This document shows, piece by piece, positions 53,991 through 62,505 of a DNA stretch of 64,000 nucleotides. The notes under the pieces are model-generated. The model was not told where the DNA came from. It searched no databases and was given only the letters and a program-made list of their open reading frames with translations. The position numbers were made by a program, and so were the translations under genes. This DNA comes from JAUXJB01 sp965226855 (GTDB taxonomy: Bacteria > Myxococcota_A > UBA9160 > SZUA-336). Where the stretch lies: positions 124,001 to 188,000 of the forward strand of contig CBDDEE010000029.1 of assembly GCA_965226855.1 (NCBI GenBank), given 5' to 3'. The first letter of the stretch is position 1. Each line of letters begins with the position of its first letter.

Positions 53991-54818
53991 ATGACAACAC
54001 GCGTCGGTTTCATTGGTCTTGGCAATATTGGCAAACCCATGGCCCTCAACGTTGCCAAGGCTGGTTTTGACCTCATGGCTTATGATCTACGAGAGGAACC
54101 GCTGGCTGAGTTGGCTGCAGCTGGGGCCAAGACTGCACGTTCTGCGAACGAAATTGGTGCCCACGGCGAGATCATCGAACTCGTTGTTGTAGACGACGCC
54201 CAGGTCGAGGCAGTCACGCTCAAAGAAGGCGGAGTCCTAAGCGGTGCCAAGCCCGGCAGTGTCATTGCGATTCATAGCACCGTGCATCCCAGAACGATCC
54301 GCAAAATCGCCGAGCTGGCCGAGGCACGCGGAGTGAGCGTTATCGATGCTGAAGTCAGTGGAGGCGAACGTGGCGCAGAAGCCCAGACGCTGTGTTACAT
54401 GGTCGGTGGCGACCAGGCCGCGTTTGAAAAATGTCGGCCCGTGTTTGAGACATCGGGAGCAAACATTTTCCATCTCGGCGATCTGGCCATGGGGTCAATG
54501 GCCAAACTAGCTCACAATCTCATTGCCTACGTCAATATGCTGTCCGCCTCCGAGGGCATGAGACTGGCCGAAGCCGCCGGGCTTGATCTCACTACGTTCC
54601 AGGAAGTTGTCAAAGCCAGCGCCGGCCAGAGCAAAGTCGCCGACAACTGGGTTCGCCAGCGTAACTACACCTACACCACCGGCCCTCAAGGCCTCATGCA
54701 GTTGATGCATAAAGACCTGCGGCTGGCCTTGGAGCTGGGCCATGATTTGGGGCTCACCTTGCCCGGCGCCGCTCTGACGCAACAGCTGATTGATCGGTTT
54801 TTGGGGATCAAGGACTAG
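53991..54818 (+). CDS. 3-hydroxyisobutyrate dehydrogenase-family NAD(P) oxidoreductase
   Basis: 275 residues. NAD-binding GFIGLGNIGKPMALNVAKAG (6-25), substrate loop DAEVSGGERGAEAQ (119-132) and catalytic Lys172 in SMAKLAHNLIAYVN are all present. It reduces or oxidises a beta-hydroxyacid such as 3-hydroxyisobutyrate or tartronate semialdehyde. The gene is visibly AT-richer than its neighbours and lies between two short gene relics (P450 to the left, CoA-transferase-like to the right). It may have been acquired as a unit; no terminal repeats are seen. Confidence 0.9.
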   Translation: MTTRVGFIGLGNIGKPMALNVAKAGFDLMAYDLREEPLAELAAAGAKTARSANEIGAHGEIIELVVVDDAQVEAVTLKEGGVLSGAKPGSVIAIHSTVHPRTIRKIAELAEARGVSVIDAEVSGGERGAEAQTLCYMVGGDQAAFEKCRPVFETSGANIFHLGDLAMGSMAKLAHNLIAYVNMLSASEGMRLAEAAGLDLTTFQEVVKASAGQSKVADNWVRQRNYTYTTGPQGLMQLMHKDLRLALELGHDLGLTLPGAALTQQLIDRFLGIKD

Positions 54819-54829
54819 GCGTGTTCGCG

Positions 54830-54990
54830 GGTTGATCGCCCCGTTGGGACTCGTAGTCGGCGCTCATTCGCGCGAGTCCGTCGCGGCGCAGGTCGCCACG
54901 AATACGTCCGCACGGGCAAGCAACCGGCGAATCGCCTCGGCGCCCTTCGGCGATGCGACGGACGCGGAGCCCCGTGAGCGGGGCATCCTC
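54830..54990 (-). pseudogene. CaiB/BaiF-type CoA-transferase relic
   Basis: Two minus-strand frames join to SPKGAEAIRRLLARADVFVA and then DLRRDGLARMSADYESQ, matching the ADVLVENFRPG-type segment of class III CoA transferases. Only about 50 codons remain. With the P450 relic at 53903, it suggests the low-GC dehydrogenase was inserted into an older degraded gene region. Confidence 0.4.
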
Positions 54991-55025
54991 TACTGGCTGG
55001 TCCTCACTGTGCACGCGAGCGCCCC

Positions 55026-55898
55026 TCAGTCGTCGAACTCCGCAATGACCGGCGCGGCCTCGTCGAGGTAGGGGAGTGTGCGATCGGAATCGGCCGTGTG
55101 CATCGAGGGCGGCAGCAGCACGATGCGCTCGACGCCCAGGCTCCGGTACTGCTCGTAGCGGCTCGGATTCGGCGGCCCCCACGAGAAGATGCTGATCGGG
55201 ATCGTCTCGGGATCCCGATCCGCCTTGGCCGCGAGGTCGCGGAACATCTCGATCGCCGTGGCGGGACCGCCGATCTGGACGAGCACCGTGTCGATCGGAC
55301 ACCACGCGTCGGCGTACTCAGCGGCGTGACCGATCCCGACGGGGCCGGCGTTGCCGAGAGCGATGGGCACGGGCTGTTGATTCGGCTTGGGATAGACCCA
55401 CGACGCCGTGAAGCGGTCCCAGCGGCCCTGATATGCAGGCTCTTCGCTGGTCCAGACCGTTCGCAGGGCATCGACCCGCTCGCGCATGGCCGAGTACCGC
55501 TGCTTGAACGGGAGGTCGGGCCGATGATTCGCGAGCTCCTCCTCGTTCCACCCCACGCCGATCCCGAGCAGGACTCGCCCGCCCGACAGGGCGTCGAGTG
55601 TCGCCACGGTGCAGGCCAGGTCGAGCACGTCGTGCTGCAGAACGAGACAGATGCCGGTGCAGAGCTTGATTCTCGAGGTCGCGCCCGCCGCGGCCATCAG
55701 CGAGACGAAGGGATCCATCATGTGCCAGTAGCAGTCGGGAAGCTCGCCGCCGAACGGGTACGCCGAATCGCGGCTGATCGGGATGTGGGTGTGCCCTGGC
55801 ATCCACACCGAGTCGAAGCCCCGGTCTTCGAGCTCCTTGGCGAGGACATCCGGACGGGGTCCACCAACGTGATTCGAGCTGAGGTAGCCAAACTTCAT
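55026..55898 (-). CDS. F420-dependent LLM class oxidoreductase
   Basis: 290 residues starting MKFGYLSSNHVGGPRPDVLA (ATG 55898; an ATG at 55907 is less likely). Key parts: LEDRGFDSVWMPGHTHIP, IKLCTGICLVLQHDVLDLAC, LSGGRVLLGIGVGWNEEELA with the deazaflavin/phosphate loop, and a C-terminal EQYRSLGVERIVLLPPSMHT. These features suit the F420-type group rather than FMN-type. If so the organism makes F420, which also occurs in Proteobacteria and Myxococcota relatives. Substrate unknown. Confidence 0.87.
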   Translation of the reverse strand: MKFGYLSSNHVGGPRPDVLAKELEDRGFDSVWMPGHTHIPISRDSAYPFGGELPDCYWHMMDPFVSLMAAAGATSRIKLCTGICLVLQHDVLDLACTVATLDALSGGRVLLGIGVGWNEEELANHRPDLPFKQRYSAMRERVDALRTVWTSEEPAYQGRWDRFTASWVYPKPNQQPVPIALGNAGPVGIGHAAEYADAWCPIDTVLVQIGGPATAIEMFRDLAAKADRDPETIPISIFSWGPPNPSRYEQYRSLGVERIVLLPPSMHTADSDRTLPYLDEAAPVIAEFDD

Positions 55899-56075
55899 GC
55901 AGAGCATTCTACCCCGATTCCCGGAAGGGGACGGGCCGAGCGCCCACGTGCTATGGGCGGCCGCTCGCGAACCGCTCCCCGTTTGGAGATCTCCGTCGAC
56001 CAGATCGACGACCCGCCCCCGTGCGGCGGGTGAGCGCAGTGCAGCGCCAATACAGTCCGCGACGTCGTCGCAGCG

Positions 56076-56175
56076 AGACCATCAGGCGGGGGCAGCCATC
56101 CTGCGCTATCGGCATCTCGCACGCCGGGCGGAAGCTGCTTGCGCCGCACTTAGGCCAGGCGGTAGGATCGTTCGA
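56076..56175 (+). promoter_or_regulatory. 95-bp shared upstream element, copy 1
   Basis: CGAGACCATCAGGCGGGGGC ... CGCACGCCGGGCGGAAGCTG ... CTTAGGCCAGGCGGTAGGAT CGTTC. A near-identical sequence in the opposite strand lies at 63527-63628. Each is about 45-85 bases upstream of a catabolic gene and points towards it. It may be a promoter/operator region, a transcribed leader, or an unrecognised repeat. Confidence 0.6.
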
Positions 56176-56256
56176 ACCCGTTCGCCGACGACAGTTGGCG
56201 CGAGCGCCCCGCGGCCAAGCAGGGGCTGGGAGCCACCCGAGAGGAGAATCTAGGCC

Positions 56257-57435
56257 ATGGCCGAAGACCTGCTCGACGACCTCCGAATCATCGACACTGA
56301 TACGCACCTTTCCGAGCCGCCTGACCTCTGGACTTCCAGGGCGCCAGCCGCCTACCGGGATCGCGTTCCCCAGATCAAGGAAGGGGCCAAGGGCCTGCGC
56401 TGGATCGTCGATGGCGACATAGAGATCGCCTACACGTCCGCCGTCAGCGTGATCGCCCCAGACGGCGGGAAGGTGCTCGGCGTCGAGTTCCTTCGCAAGA
56501 ACACCGAGGAGGTGCACCCGGCTTCGTCGGAGATGGGGGCTCGGACCGCCCTGATGGACGAGCTCGGCATCTGGGCTCAGGTGATGTACCCGAACGTGGC
56601 TGGCTTCGGGAACCAGAGCTTCATGAGGGTCGAGGACAAGGCCCTGCGTATCGCTTGTGCCGAGATCTACAACGACGCCATGGCCGAGATGCAGGAGGAG
56701 TCGGGCCAGAGGGTCTTCGGCATGGCGCTCATGCCGTGGTGGGATATCGAAGCATCGGTGGCCGAGGTCGAGCGCTGCCACGAGCTCGGGCTGAAGGGCG
56801 TGGTCACGTGCTCGAATCCCGAGGAAGCTGGTATGCCCGATCTCGGGACCGAGGACTGGTATCCGTTCTGGGAGGTTTGCCAGGCCTTGAAGATGCCGGT
56901 GAACTTCCACATCGGGTCGTCCAAGACGGTGTTGGACTTCTTCGGCCAGGGGTCGCCGTGGCCGTCGATGAGCTCTGAGTCGAAGCTGGCGATCGGGTCG
57001 GCGAACCTCTTCCTCGGTAACGCCCGCGTCCTCGGCAACCTCATCTACGCAGCCGTCCCTGAGCGATTCCCGGAGCTGAAGTTCGTGTCGGTCGAGAGCG
57101 GGATCGGGTGGATCCCGTTCTTCCTCGAAGCCCTCGACTACCAGCTCGGCGAGACCGCGCCGACCGACCGGAAGCGACTCTCGATGCTGCCGTCGGAGTA
57201 CTTCCGACGACAGTTCTACGGGTGCTTCTGGTTCGAGACCGTCGCCCTCACCCACCTGCTCGACTGGATCGGCCCCCAGAGCGTGATGTTCGAGACCGAC
57301 TTCCCCCACGCGACCTGCCTCTACCCGAAGCCGCTTGACCGGGTGCGGGAGACCCTCTCCGGGCTCGAACCCGCGGTTTTGAAGCAGATCCTGCAGGACA
57401 ACGCCGTCGAGCTGTACAACATCCCGCTCCCCTGA
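56257..57435 (+). CDS. Amidohydrolase family protein (ACMSD/decarboxylase-like), copy 2
   Basis: 392 residues from ATG 56257 (GAGGAG upstream). Metal-site strands: IIDTDTHLSEPPDLW, VNFHIGSSKTVLDFFG (His), and FVSVESGIGWIPFFLEALDY, FETDFPHATCLYPKPL (Asp/His). Compared with the copy at 52750 it has the same family layout but low identity, so it probably acts on a related but different acid. Together with the F420-dependent oxidoreductase upstream it may form part of the aromatic-acid degradation set. Confidence 0.9.
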   Translation: MAEDLLDDLRIIDTDTHLSEPPDLWTSRAPAAYRDRVPQIKEGAKGLRWIVDGDIEIAYTSAVSVIAPDGGKVLGVEFLRKNTEEVHPASSEMGARTALMDELGIWAQVMYPNVAGFGNQSFMRVEDKALRIACAEIYNDAMAEMQEESGQRVFGMALMPWWDIEASVAEVERCHELGLKGVVTCSNPEEAGMPDLGTEDWYPFWEVCQALKMPVNFHIGSSKTVLDFFGQGSPWPSMSSESKLAIGSANLFLGNARVLGNLIYAAVPERFPELKFVSVESGIGWIPFFLEALDYQLGETAPTDRKRLSMLPSEYFRRQFYGCFWFETVALTHLLDWIGPQSVMFETDFPHATCLYPKPLDRVRETLSGLEPAVLKQILQDNAVELYNIPLP

Positions 57436-57446
57436 CGCTGCGTGTT

Positions 57447-57705
57447 CTACCGGTCGTAGGTGCCGGTGTAGGTCGCCTCGGCGAGGATCGAGTTGGCGAT
57501 CACGCCGACGATGTCGCCCTTTGGTGGAAGCCACCACGAAGATGGGGTCCCGCGGGGCGTCCGGATCGTCGACGATGAGCACCAGGCTGACGGTCCCATC
57601 GGGCACGCCTGTCCAGTTGATCGTCGGGATCAAATCCTCACCGCCACAAGGATTCGCCACTGGTATCGCCGCGCCATCGGCGAACTCGGCAACGGTCATG
57701 GCCTC
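57447..57705 (-). pseudogene. PEBP (YbhB/YbcL) family protein, internally deleted
   Basis: VAEFADGAAIPVANPCGGED and LIPTINWTGVPDGTVSLVLI, VDDPDAP are the start of a phosphatidylethanolamine-binding-like protein. After IFVVAS the frame shifts and only the final ILAEATYTGTYDR of the normal C-terminus remains (stop at 57447), so about 70-90 middle residues are missing. The 5' end is cut by the IS21 end at 57708. Confidence 0.55.
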
Positions 57706-57779
57706 GGTGGACGTCTCATAACCGGCCATACGTGGACGTCTCGTAACCGGCCATAGGGCCGGCCCGGGACGGATGGTTT

Positions 57780-58541
57780 CTACCTCGATGCGGTGTCCTT
57801 GTGCAAGCTCGTGGTCTTCTTGGTTCGCCAGCTGCGGGGGCCGCACTTGAGCAGATGGCCGTGGTGTAAGAGACGATCGAGCATGGCGGTGACTGCCGCG
57901 GTGTCCCCCAGCAGCCTTCCCCAGTCGTCGACGGGGCGGTTCGAGGTGACGAGGGTGCTAGCTCGCTCGTAGCGTCGCATGATCAGCTCGAGTAGGTCCT
58001 CGGCCGCGGTGGTCGGCAGCTTGCGCATGCCGAGATCGTCGAGGATGAGCAGCGGCACGCGGGTCATCTCGACCAGGTACTCCTTGCGGGTGCCCTCGAG
58101 GGTGGCGTCGGCGAGCTCCTCGAGGAGCATGTGGATCTCGCGGTAGGCCACGCGATGGCCCTGGTGGATGACCGCGAGACCGATGGCCTGCGCGAGGTGA
58201 CTCTTGCCCGTACCAGGCGGGCCGAGGAAGACAGCGTCTTCTGCCCGCTCGAGGAAGCGCCCCGTGGCGAGCTCGAAGACCAGGGCGCGGTCGATCTTCG
58301 CGTTAAACTTGAAGTCGAAGCCATCGAGCGTCTTGTTTGCATCCCGAAACGCGGCCTGCTTGATGCGCCGGGCGAGCAGGCGGTCCTGTCGACGTTGGAG
58401 TTCGTCTTGGACCAGCGCCGAGAGCAAGTCGATCGCGAGCCACTCTGCCTTCTGGGCTTCGAGCAGGCGCATCTCCAGATGATCGGCCATCCCCGAGAGC
58501 CGGAGCTTGCGCAGGGCGGGGTCGAGTTCAATCAGATTCAC
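57780..58541 (-). CDS. istB: IS21 family helper ATPase IstB
   Basis: 253 residues, full length. Walker A GPPGTGKSH (107-115) and Walker B PLLILDDLG (163-171), with sensor region RYERASTLVTSNRPVDDWG. Leader region RKLRLSGMADHLEMRLLEAQ is conserved in IstB. It overlaps the 3' end of istA by 14 bases, typical for this operon, and would load the transposase on target DNA. Confidence 0.92.
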   Translation of the reverse strand: MNLIELDPALRKLRLSGMADHLEMRLLEAQKAEWLAIDLLSALVQDELQRRQDRLLARRIKQAAFRDANKTLDGFDFKFNAKIDRALVFELATGRFLERAEDAVFLGPPGTGKSHLAQAIGLAVIHQGHRVAYREIHMLLEELADATLEGTRKEYLVEMTRVPLLILDDLGMRKLPTTAAEDLLELIMRRYERASTLVTSNRPVDDWGRLLGDTAAVTAMLDRLLHHGHLLKCGPRSWRTKKTTSLHKDTASR

Positions 58542-59850
58542 GGGAGGTCTCCTCGGTGCGGCGATCGATCAGATCGCGGTAGTGGTTAAGCTCGCGGATC
58601 AGCGGGTCCACCTGCTTCAGCGTGAGCGGTAGCGAAGGCTGGCGCTCCAGGTAGCGCTTGATGAAGCGGTAGCTCGGCAGCTCGAGCGCCAGGGCGGTCG
58701 CGCAGACCTCATCGACACGCGCGGTGCCATGACGCTTGCAGAGTGAGAGGACGCCCAGGATGCGACGCACGCCGGGCTCGCCATCCTGCCGGTGGATGGC
58801 CTGGCAGACGACGCCCACGTGCTCACCCGCGCGCCCGGCCCGAGCCAGCAGCTGGAGCGTCGTCGGAGGCGTCCGCTTCGGACGATCCTCCTCGCGCATC
58901 CGACGCTGGCCCCGTTTCTGCAGGACGTGCTCGCGCAAGAGCTGGCCCGTTCGCGGATCGATCAGACGCAGCCGCAGTGCGTCCCACTGCACCGCCACCC
59001 GACGACCCAGCCAGCCCGGAGGCGCGTGGTAGTAGGCGCCCTCGACCTCGACGGCCCCATCGAGGTGCACCGTGCGCTCGCCGTGGGCGTAGTAGCGGAA
59101 CGGCTCGACGGGAAGCGGGAGCAGGTGGGGCTTCTCCTCGGCGTACATCGCGGCCACTTGGCGCTTCGTGGTGCCGTGGATACGCGTGTCCGCCCAGCGT
59201 CTCTCCCAGCGGTCGAGATATGTCTGAGCCTCTTCGAGTGACTCGAAGCGCAGACCCCGCAGCTTCTGCTGGGCGTGCCGCACCCCCGACTCGACCTTCC
59301 CCTTGCGATCGGGATGCCGCACCCGGCAGGGCAGCGCCGTAACACCGTAGTGCGAAAGCACGTCGCGATAGAGCGGGTTGAGGGCCGCGTCGTAGACGTC
59401 GGGCTTGAGGACGCCCTCCTTGAGGTTGTCGAGCACGACCACCCGAGGCGCGCCAGCGAGACGACGGAAGGCCTTCTCGTGAAGCTCCGACCAGACCTGG
59501 CTGCTCGACTTCCACACGAGTAGCCGCACGGACTTGCGGCTATAGCCGAGGGTGAAAACGAACAACCGCGTGCGCCGATACTTTCCCGACGCCGGATGCC
59601 GCACCATCGGACCGTCGCCGTAGTCGACCTGACCTTCCTCGCCCGGTGCGGTCTGGATGACGGGATGTGCCTCGCGCGGGGCCCCCTCCCGCAGCTTCGC
59701 GACGAAGCGCTTCACGCTGGCGTACCCGGCCGGGAAGCCGTGGTCGTCGACCAGGTCCTGCCAGATCGACATCGCCGTCCGCCCCTGGCCGACGCCCGCC
59801 TCGATCCACTCGCGATACGGCTCACAGGTGCTGGCCTGTGGGCTGCGCCC
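58528..59850 (-). CDS. istA: IS21 family transposase IstA, probably missing its N-terminal HTH
   Basis: The recognisable part begins at YREWIEAGVGQGRTAMSIWQ (about 59,825) and runs to the stop at 58528. Catalytic residues: Asp in GEEGQVDYGDGPMVRHP, Asp in APRVVVLDNLKEGVLKPD and Glu in RKGKVESGVRHAQQKLRG. The usual N-terminal helix-turn-helix of about 80 residues is not encoded upstream; the open frame there runs through IS-end repeats. A separate IstA N-terminal piece is at 61222, though from another copy. The end overlaps istB. Confidence 0.85.
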   Translation of the reverse strand, partial: GRSPQASTCEPYREWIEAGVGQGRTAMSIWQDLVDDHGFPAGYASVKRFVAKLREGAPREAHPVIQTAPGEEGQVDYGDGPMVRHPASGKYRRTRLFVFTLGYSRKSVRLLVWKSSSQVWSELHEKAFRRLAGAPRVVVLDNLKEGVLKPDVYDAALNPLYRDVLSHYGVTALPCRVRHPDRKGKVESGVRHAQQKLRGLRFESLEEAQTYLDRWERRWADTRIHGTTKRQVAAMYAEEKPHLLPLPVEPFRYYAHGERTVHLDGAVEVEGAYYHAPPGWLGRRVAVQWDALRLRLIDPRTGQLLREHVLQKRGQRRMREEDRPKRTPPTTLQLLARAGRAGEHVGVVCQAIHRQDGEPGVRRILGVLSLCKRHGTARVDEVCATALALELPSYRFIKRYLERQPSLPLTLKQVDPLIRELNHYRDLIDRRTEETSRESD

Positions 59851-60020
59851 GGGCAGCGGCGACCAGCTGGGCTCGGTGGACGTCCCTATGGCCGGGTTTG
59901 CTCCGACCCTCGACTCGGTGGACGTCTCTATAGATGGGATGAGAAGGCCAGCCTCCTGCGGCGCAGTACCGTGAGGTCTGCAATGCAAACAACGGGCTCA
60001 AGGCCCAACAGGAGGCTGAC

Positions 60021-61089
60021 ATGGGGAAGGGTACCACCGAAGCGACGGGGATCACGATCGGCATGGACATCAGCGATCGCTTCACCGAGGCCTACGCGCT
60101 CGACGAACACGGCGAGTGGGTCGAGAGCTGGCGAATGCCGACCAAGCAGGAGGCGCTGCGCAGCGGTCTCTCGCGCTACCCGGAGGCTCGGGTGGTGCTC
60201 GAGGTGGGCTGCCATTCGCCGTGGATCAGTCGGCAGCTCGAGGCCGAGGGTTTCGAGGTGATCGTGGCGAACCCACGACGGGTCCGGCTCATCGCCGAGA
60301 GCGACAAGAAGAGCGATGGCTTCGACGCGGAACAGCTGGCGCGGCTGGGGCGGTTGGACCCCGGGCTGCTTTCTCCCATCGTGCATCGGGGCGAACGGGC
60401 TCAGCGGGATCGGGTGCTGCTGCTCGCTCGGGACGGGCTGGTGCGCGCGAACCCAGCGGATCAACCAGGTGCGAGGCTTCGCGAAGTCGTTGGGAACGCG
60501 ACTCCCATCGAGCTCGTCGGAGGCCTTTGCGAAGCGCGTGCGGGCCGCCGTTCCCTCGGATCTGTTCCCGGGGCTGGCTGGGATGCTCGGGATGATCGAG
60601 CAGGGGACGGTGGAGATCCGGTCGATGGATCGCGAGGTCGAACGTCTCTGCAAGGAGCGCTACGAGGTGACGGGAGTGCTGCGGCAGATCGCGGGCGTCG
60701 GTCCGCTGACGGCGCTGGCGTTCGTGCTGACCCTGGAGGATCCGCATCGGTTTGCGAAGAGTCGCGACGTCGGGGCCTATCTCGGCCTGCGACCGCGGCA
60801 GCGCGACTCGGGAGGCCAACGCCCCCAGCTGCGGATCACCAAGGCAGGCGACGCGTTGCTGCGCCGCCTGCTGGTGACCTCGGCCCACTACGTCCTGGGT
60901 CCGTTCGGGCCCGACACGGACCTCAGGCGCTTCGGGTTGCGTCTGGCGGAGCGCGGTGGGAAGGCCGCCAAGAAGCGGGCAGCCGTGGCGGTGGCGCGGA
61001 AGCTCGCCGTGCTCCTGCACCGGCTGTGGATCACGGGAGAGCAGTATCAGCCGGTTGGCTACGGACGTAGCGAAGAGCGGGCAGCATAG
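60021..61089 (+). pseudogene. IS110 family transposase, frameshifted
   Basis: The N-terminal DEDD domain is TIGMDISDRFTEAYALDEHG, LEVGCHSPWISRQLEAEG and a third acidic motif in DKKSDGFDAEQLARL. After RDGLVRA (near 60,450) the frame is lost and continues with RTQRINQVRGFAKSLGT. The C-terminal transposase_20 part is intact: IAGVGPLTALAFVLTLEDPH, FAKSRDVGAYLGLRPRQ and the catalytic Ser region RLLVTSAHYVLG. Two bases (GC) missing from a GC repeat explain the break. IS110 elements lack terminal repeats, so the borders are unclear. Confidence 0.85.
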
Positions 61090-61221
61090 ATTCGTCGATC
61101 GCCGACCCGGAATCGGGACGAGCCGCAAGCGGGAGTGAAGGAGAAACGAATCAGGCGAGCTTGGATCACAGACCACCGTGTCCGGGTGACTGCGAAAAAG
61201 CGGCGGACCCTCGAGGTCGAT

Positions 61222-61515
61222 CTATAGATGGCAGCACCCCGACCCCACGGACCTCATCATGCACCGGTCCCTGAAGCGGGCCCTCGAAGAGTGCGAATGG
61301 AAGCCTGGTGGAGGATCCGAGCTCATCGTCTGACCCTTTGGCGGGGGGCGGCCCCAACGACCCAGCGGCCGGATCGCGATCCCGGCCACCTTCAAATACG
61401 CGCTCGCCGTCTCCCGGTGAACGCCCGTCTCCGCCTGGATCCGCCGCAGCGACCATCCAAGACGCCCAAGTGCCAGTACCTGCTCGCGCTTTGCTCTACC
61501 CAAGACGTTTGCCAT
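61222..61515 (-). pseudogene. IS21 IstA N-terminal fragment
   Basis: MANVLGRAKREQVLALGRLG then WSLRRIQAETGVHRETASAY and LKVAGIAIRPLGRWGRPPPK is the helix-turn-helix start of IstA. The rest is gone; the frame runs on into unrelated sequence. IS21-like end repeats (CCCTATGGCCGGTT, GTGTCCACCGAGG) at 61,569-61,617 flank it. It is not the missing start of the IstA at 58528, as junctions differ. Confidence 0.65.
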
Positions 61516-61612
61516 GACGGCGGGAGACCATGTCTCCCCCGCCGCGTCAACGTCCCGAACGCGAACGCCCTATGGCCGGTTCTCAGAACTCCGCCTATGG
61601 CCGGTTTTGGGT

Positions 61613-61823
61613 GTCCACCGAGGATGGTGAGCTCGGCTGGTGCCGTAGTCGTTGCCGGGGCGGCTGCGGTAGTCGCGGGCGTAGCTGAGGTGGTGGCCGG
61701 CGCCGCTGTTGTCGGCGCAGCCACAGCCGTCGTCCCGGGCTGGGCGGCCTCGTCGTTGTCGCTGTCTCCGCACGCCGCGGCCAACATCACCAGGGCGAAG
61801 GCGATCCCTGGCAACCTCACGTA
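61613..61823 (-). pseudogene. Solute-binding lipoprotein N-terminus, Actinobacteria-like
   Basis: RLPGIAFALVMLAAACGDSD is a lipoprotein signal with lipobox LAAAC, followed by a Thr/Ala/Pro linker (TTAAPATTSATPATTAAAP) and AELTILG, where the binding domain should begin. The IS21 end at 61,612 cuts it. Long Ala/Thr/Pro linkers of this type are typical of actinobacterial ABC substrate-binding lipoproteins, so the gene may be foreign. The start may be GTG at about 61,823. Confidence 0.5.
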
Positions 61824-61934
61824 TGACGAGGGTACGGGTCGGTCAGCCTTCCTCTGGGTCGCGCCAGCGTCCCAAATCATCCGAACCGAGCGTTTCGAAG
61901 ACGGAACGAAGCATGTGAGCGTCCGCGCCACGAA

Positions 61935-62275
61935 TCTCGTGCTCGCGCAGCTCGCCGCCTGGATCGTGAACGGCGCGGCAGCCGTGGCTGCCTCGCGCCG
62001 CGGAGGCTCTCAAGCGCGATCTGAGGCTCTCCACCCGAGTAGAAGGGGACACTGAGGGACTTGAGGATGACAGCGGCAGCGGCATCGACATGTCCATCGC
62101 GACCCTACTGGCGCTCCGGCGCGGCCCCAAGCTGGAGGGCTGGGAGATCGAGCACGCGATCCAATACCTGCGGGCCGAGCGCGACGGGAAGGATAAGCAC
62201 GACCAATACTGGGTCGACACAGTCGAGAAGGCACACGGCTACGCCGCGGAGCAGTACCCGGTCATGGGATCGAGC
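61935..62275 (+). pseudogene. Unidentified protein fragment
   Basis: A plus-strand frame reads LSTRVEGDTEGLEDDSG then MSIATLLALRRGPKLEGWEI, EHAIQYLRAERDGKDKHDQY and WVDTVEKAHGYAAEQYPVM. It looks like a real C-terminal part but has no certain start (ATG 62090 is possible). It ends abruptly at the Rieske fragment. Family unknown. Confidence 0.35.
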
Positions 62276-62505
62276 CACGGGCGGACCCGTTCGGAAAGAA
62301 GGCCGACGCATGGGTGACCTGTGGGTGGTACCAGTCAAAGAGCTTGTCGACTGCCAGCTTCCAGTTGCAACCGATCATGAACTTCTGAATCCCGTCGACG
62401 ACCTCAACATCGCCTCGCTCCGCCATCAAGCTAAGGCCGGTGCAACCGACCTGGCCCAGATACTCCTCGAGAGGGGTGGCCTCGGGGTCCGTAGTGGCGA
62501 AGGTT
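62276..62505 (-). pseudogene. Rieske oxygenase alpha subunit, catalytic-domain fragment
   Basis: The minus strand reads TPLEEYLGQVGCTGLSLMAE ... VEVVDGIQKFMIGCNWKLAV and DKLFDWYHPQVTHASAFF. NWKLAVDKxxDxYHxxxxH is the catalytic iron site of Rieske ring-hydroxylating oxygenases (D-x2-H-x4-H). The Rieske [2Fe-2S] domain and the end are absent. It is joined to the 3' end of the 2-oxoglutarate oxygenase gene. Confidence 0.65.

Larger units (their letters stand above)
57708..59935 (-). mobile_element. IS21 family element
   Basis: About 2.2 kb with istB and istA. Both ends carry repeated TGGACGTCTC-type blocks: 57708 and 57732 on the left, about 59,877 and 59,919 on the right; ACCGGCCATAGGG (left) matches CCCTATGGCCGGG (right) in inverted sense. 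Multiple repeats at the ends are typical of IS21. Exact termini and target duplication are uncertain. An IstA 5' fragment of a second IS21 copy lies at 61222-61515. Confidence 0.7.

Noticed and set aside
55951..57846. Long minus-strand open frame (over 600 codons)
   Set aside because: It overlaps the clear amidohydrolase gene on the plus strand and the translation is rich in Arg, His and Leu without domains; an antisense frame of GC-rich coding DNA.
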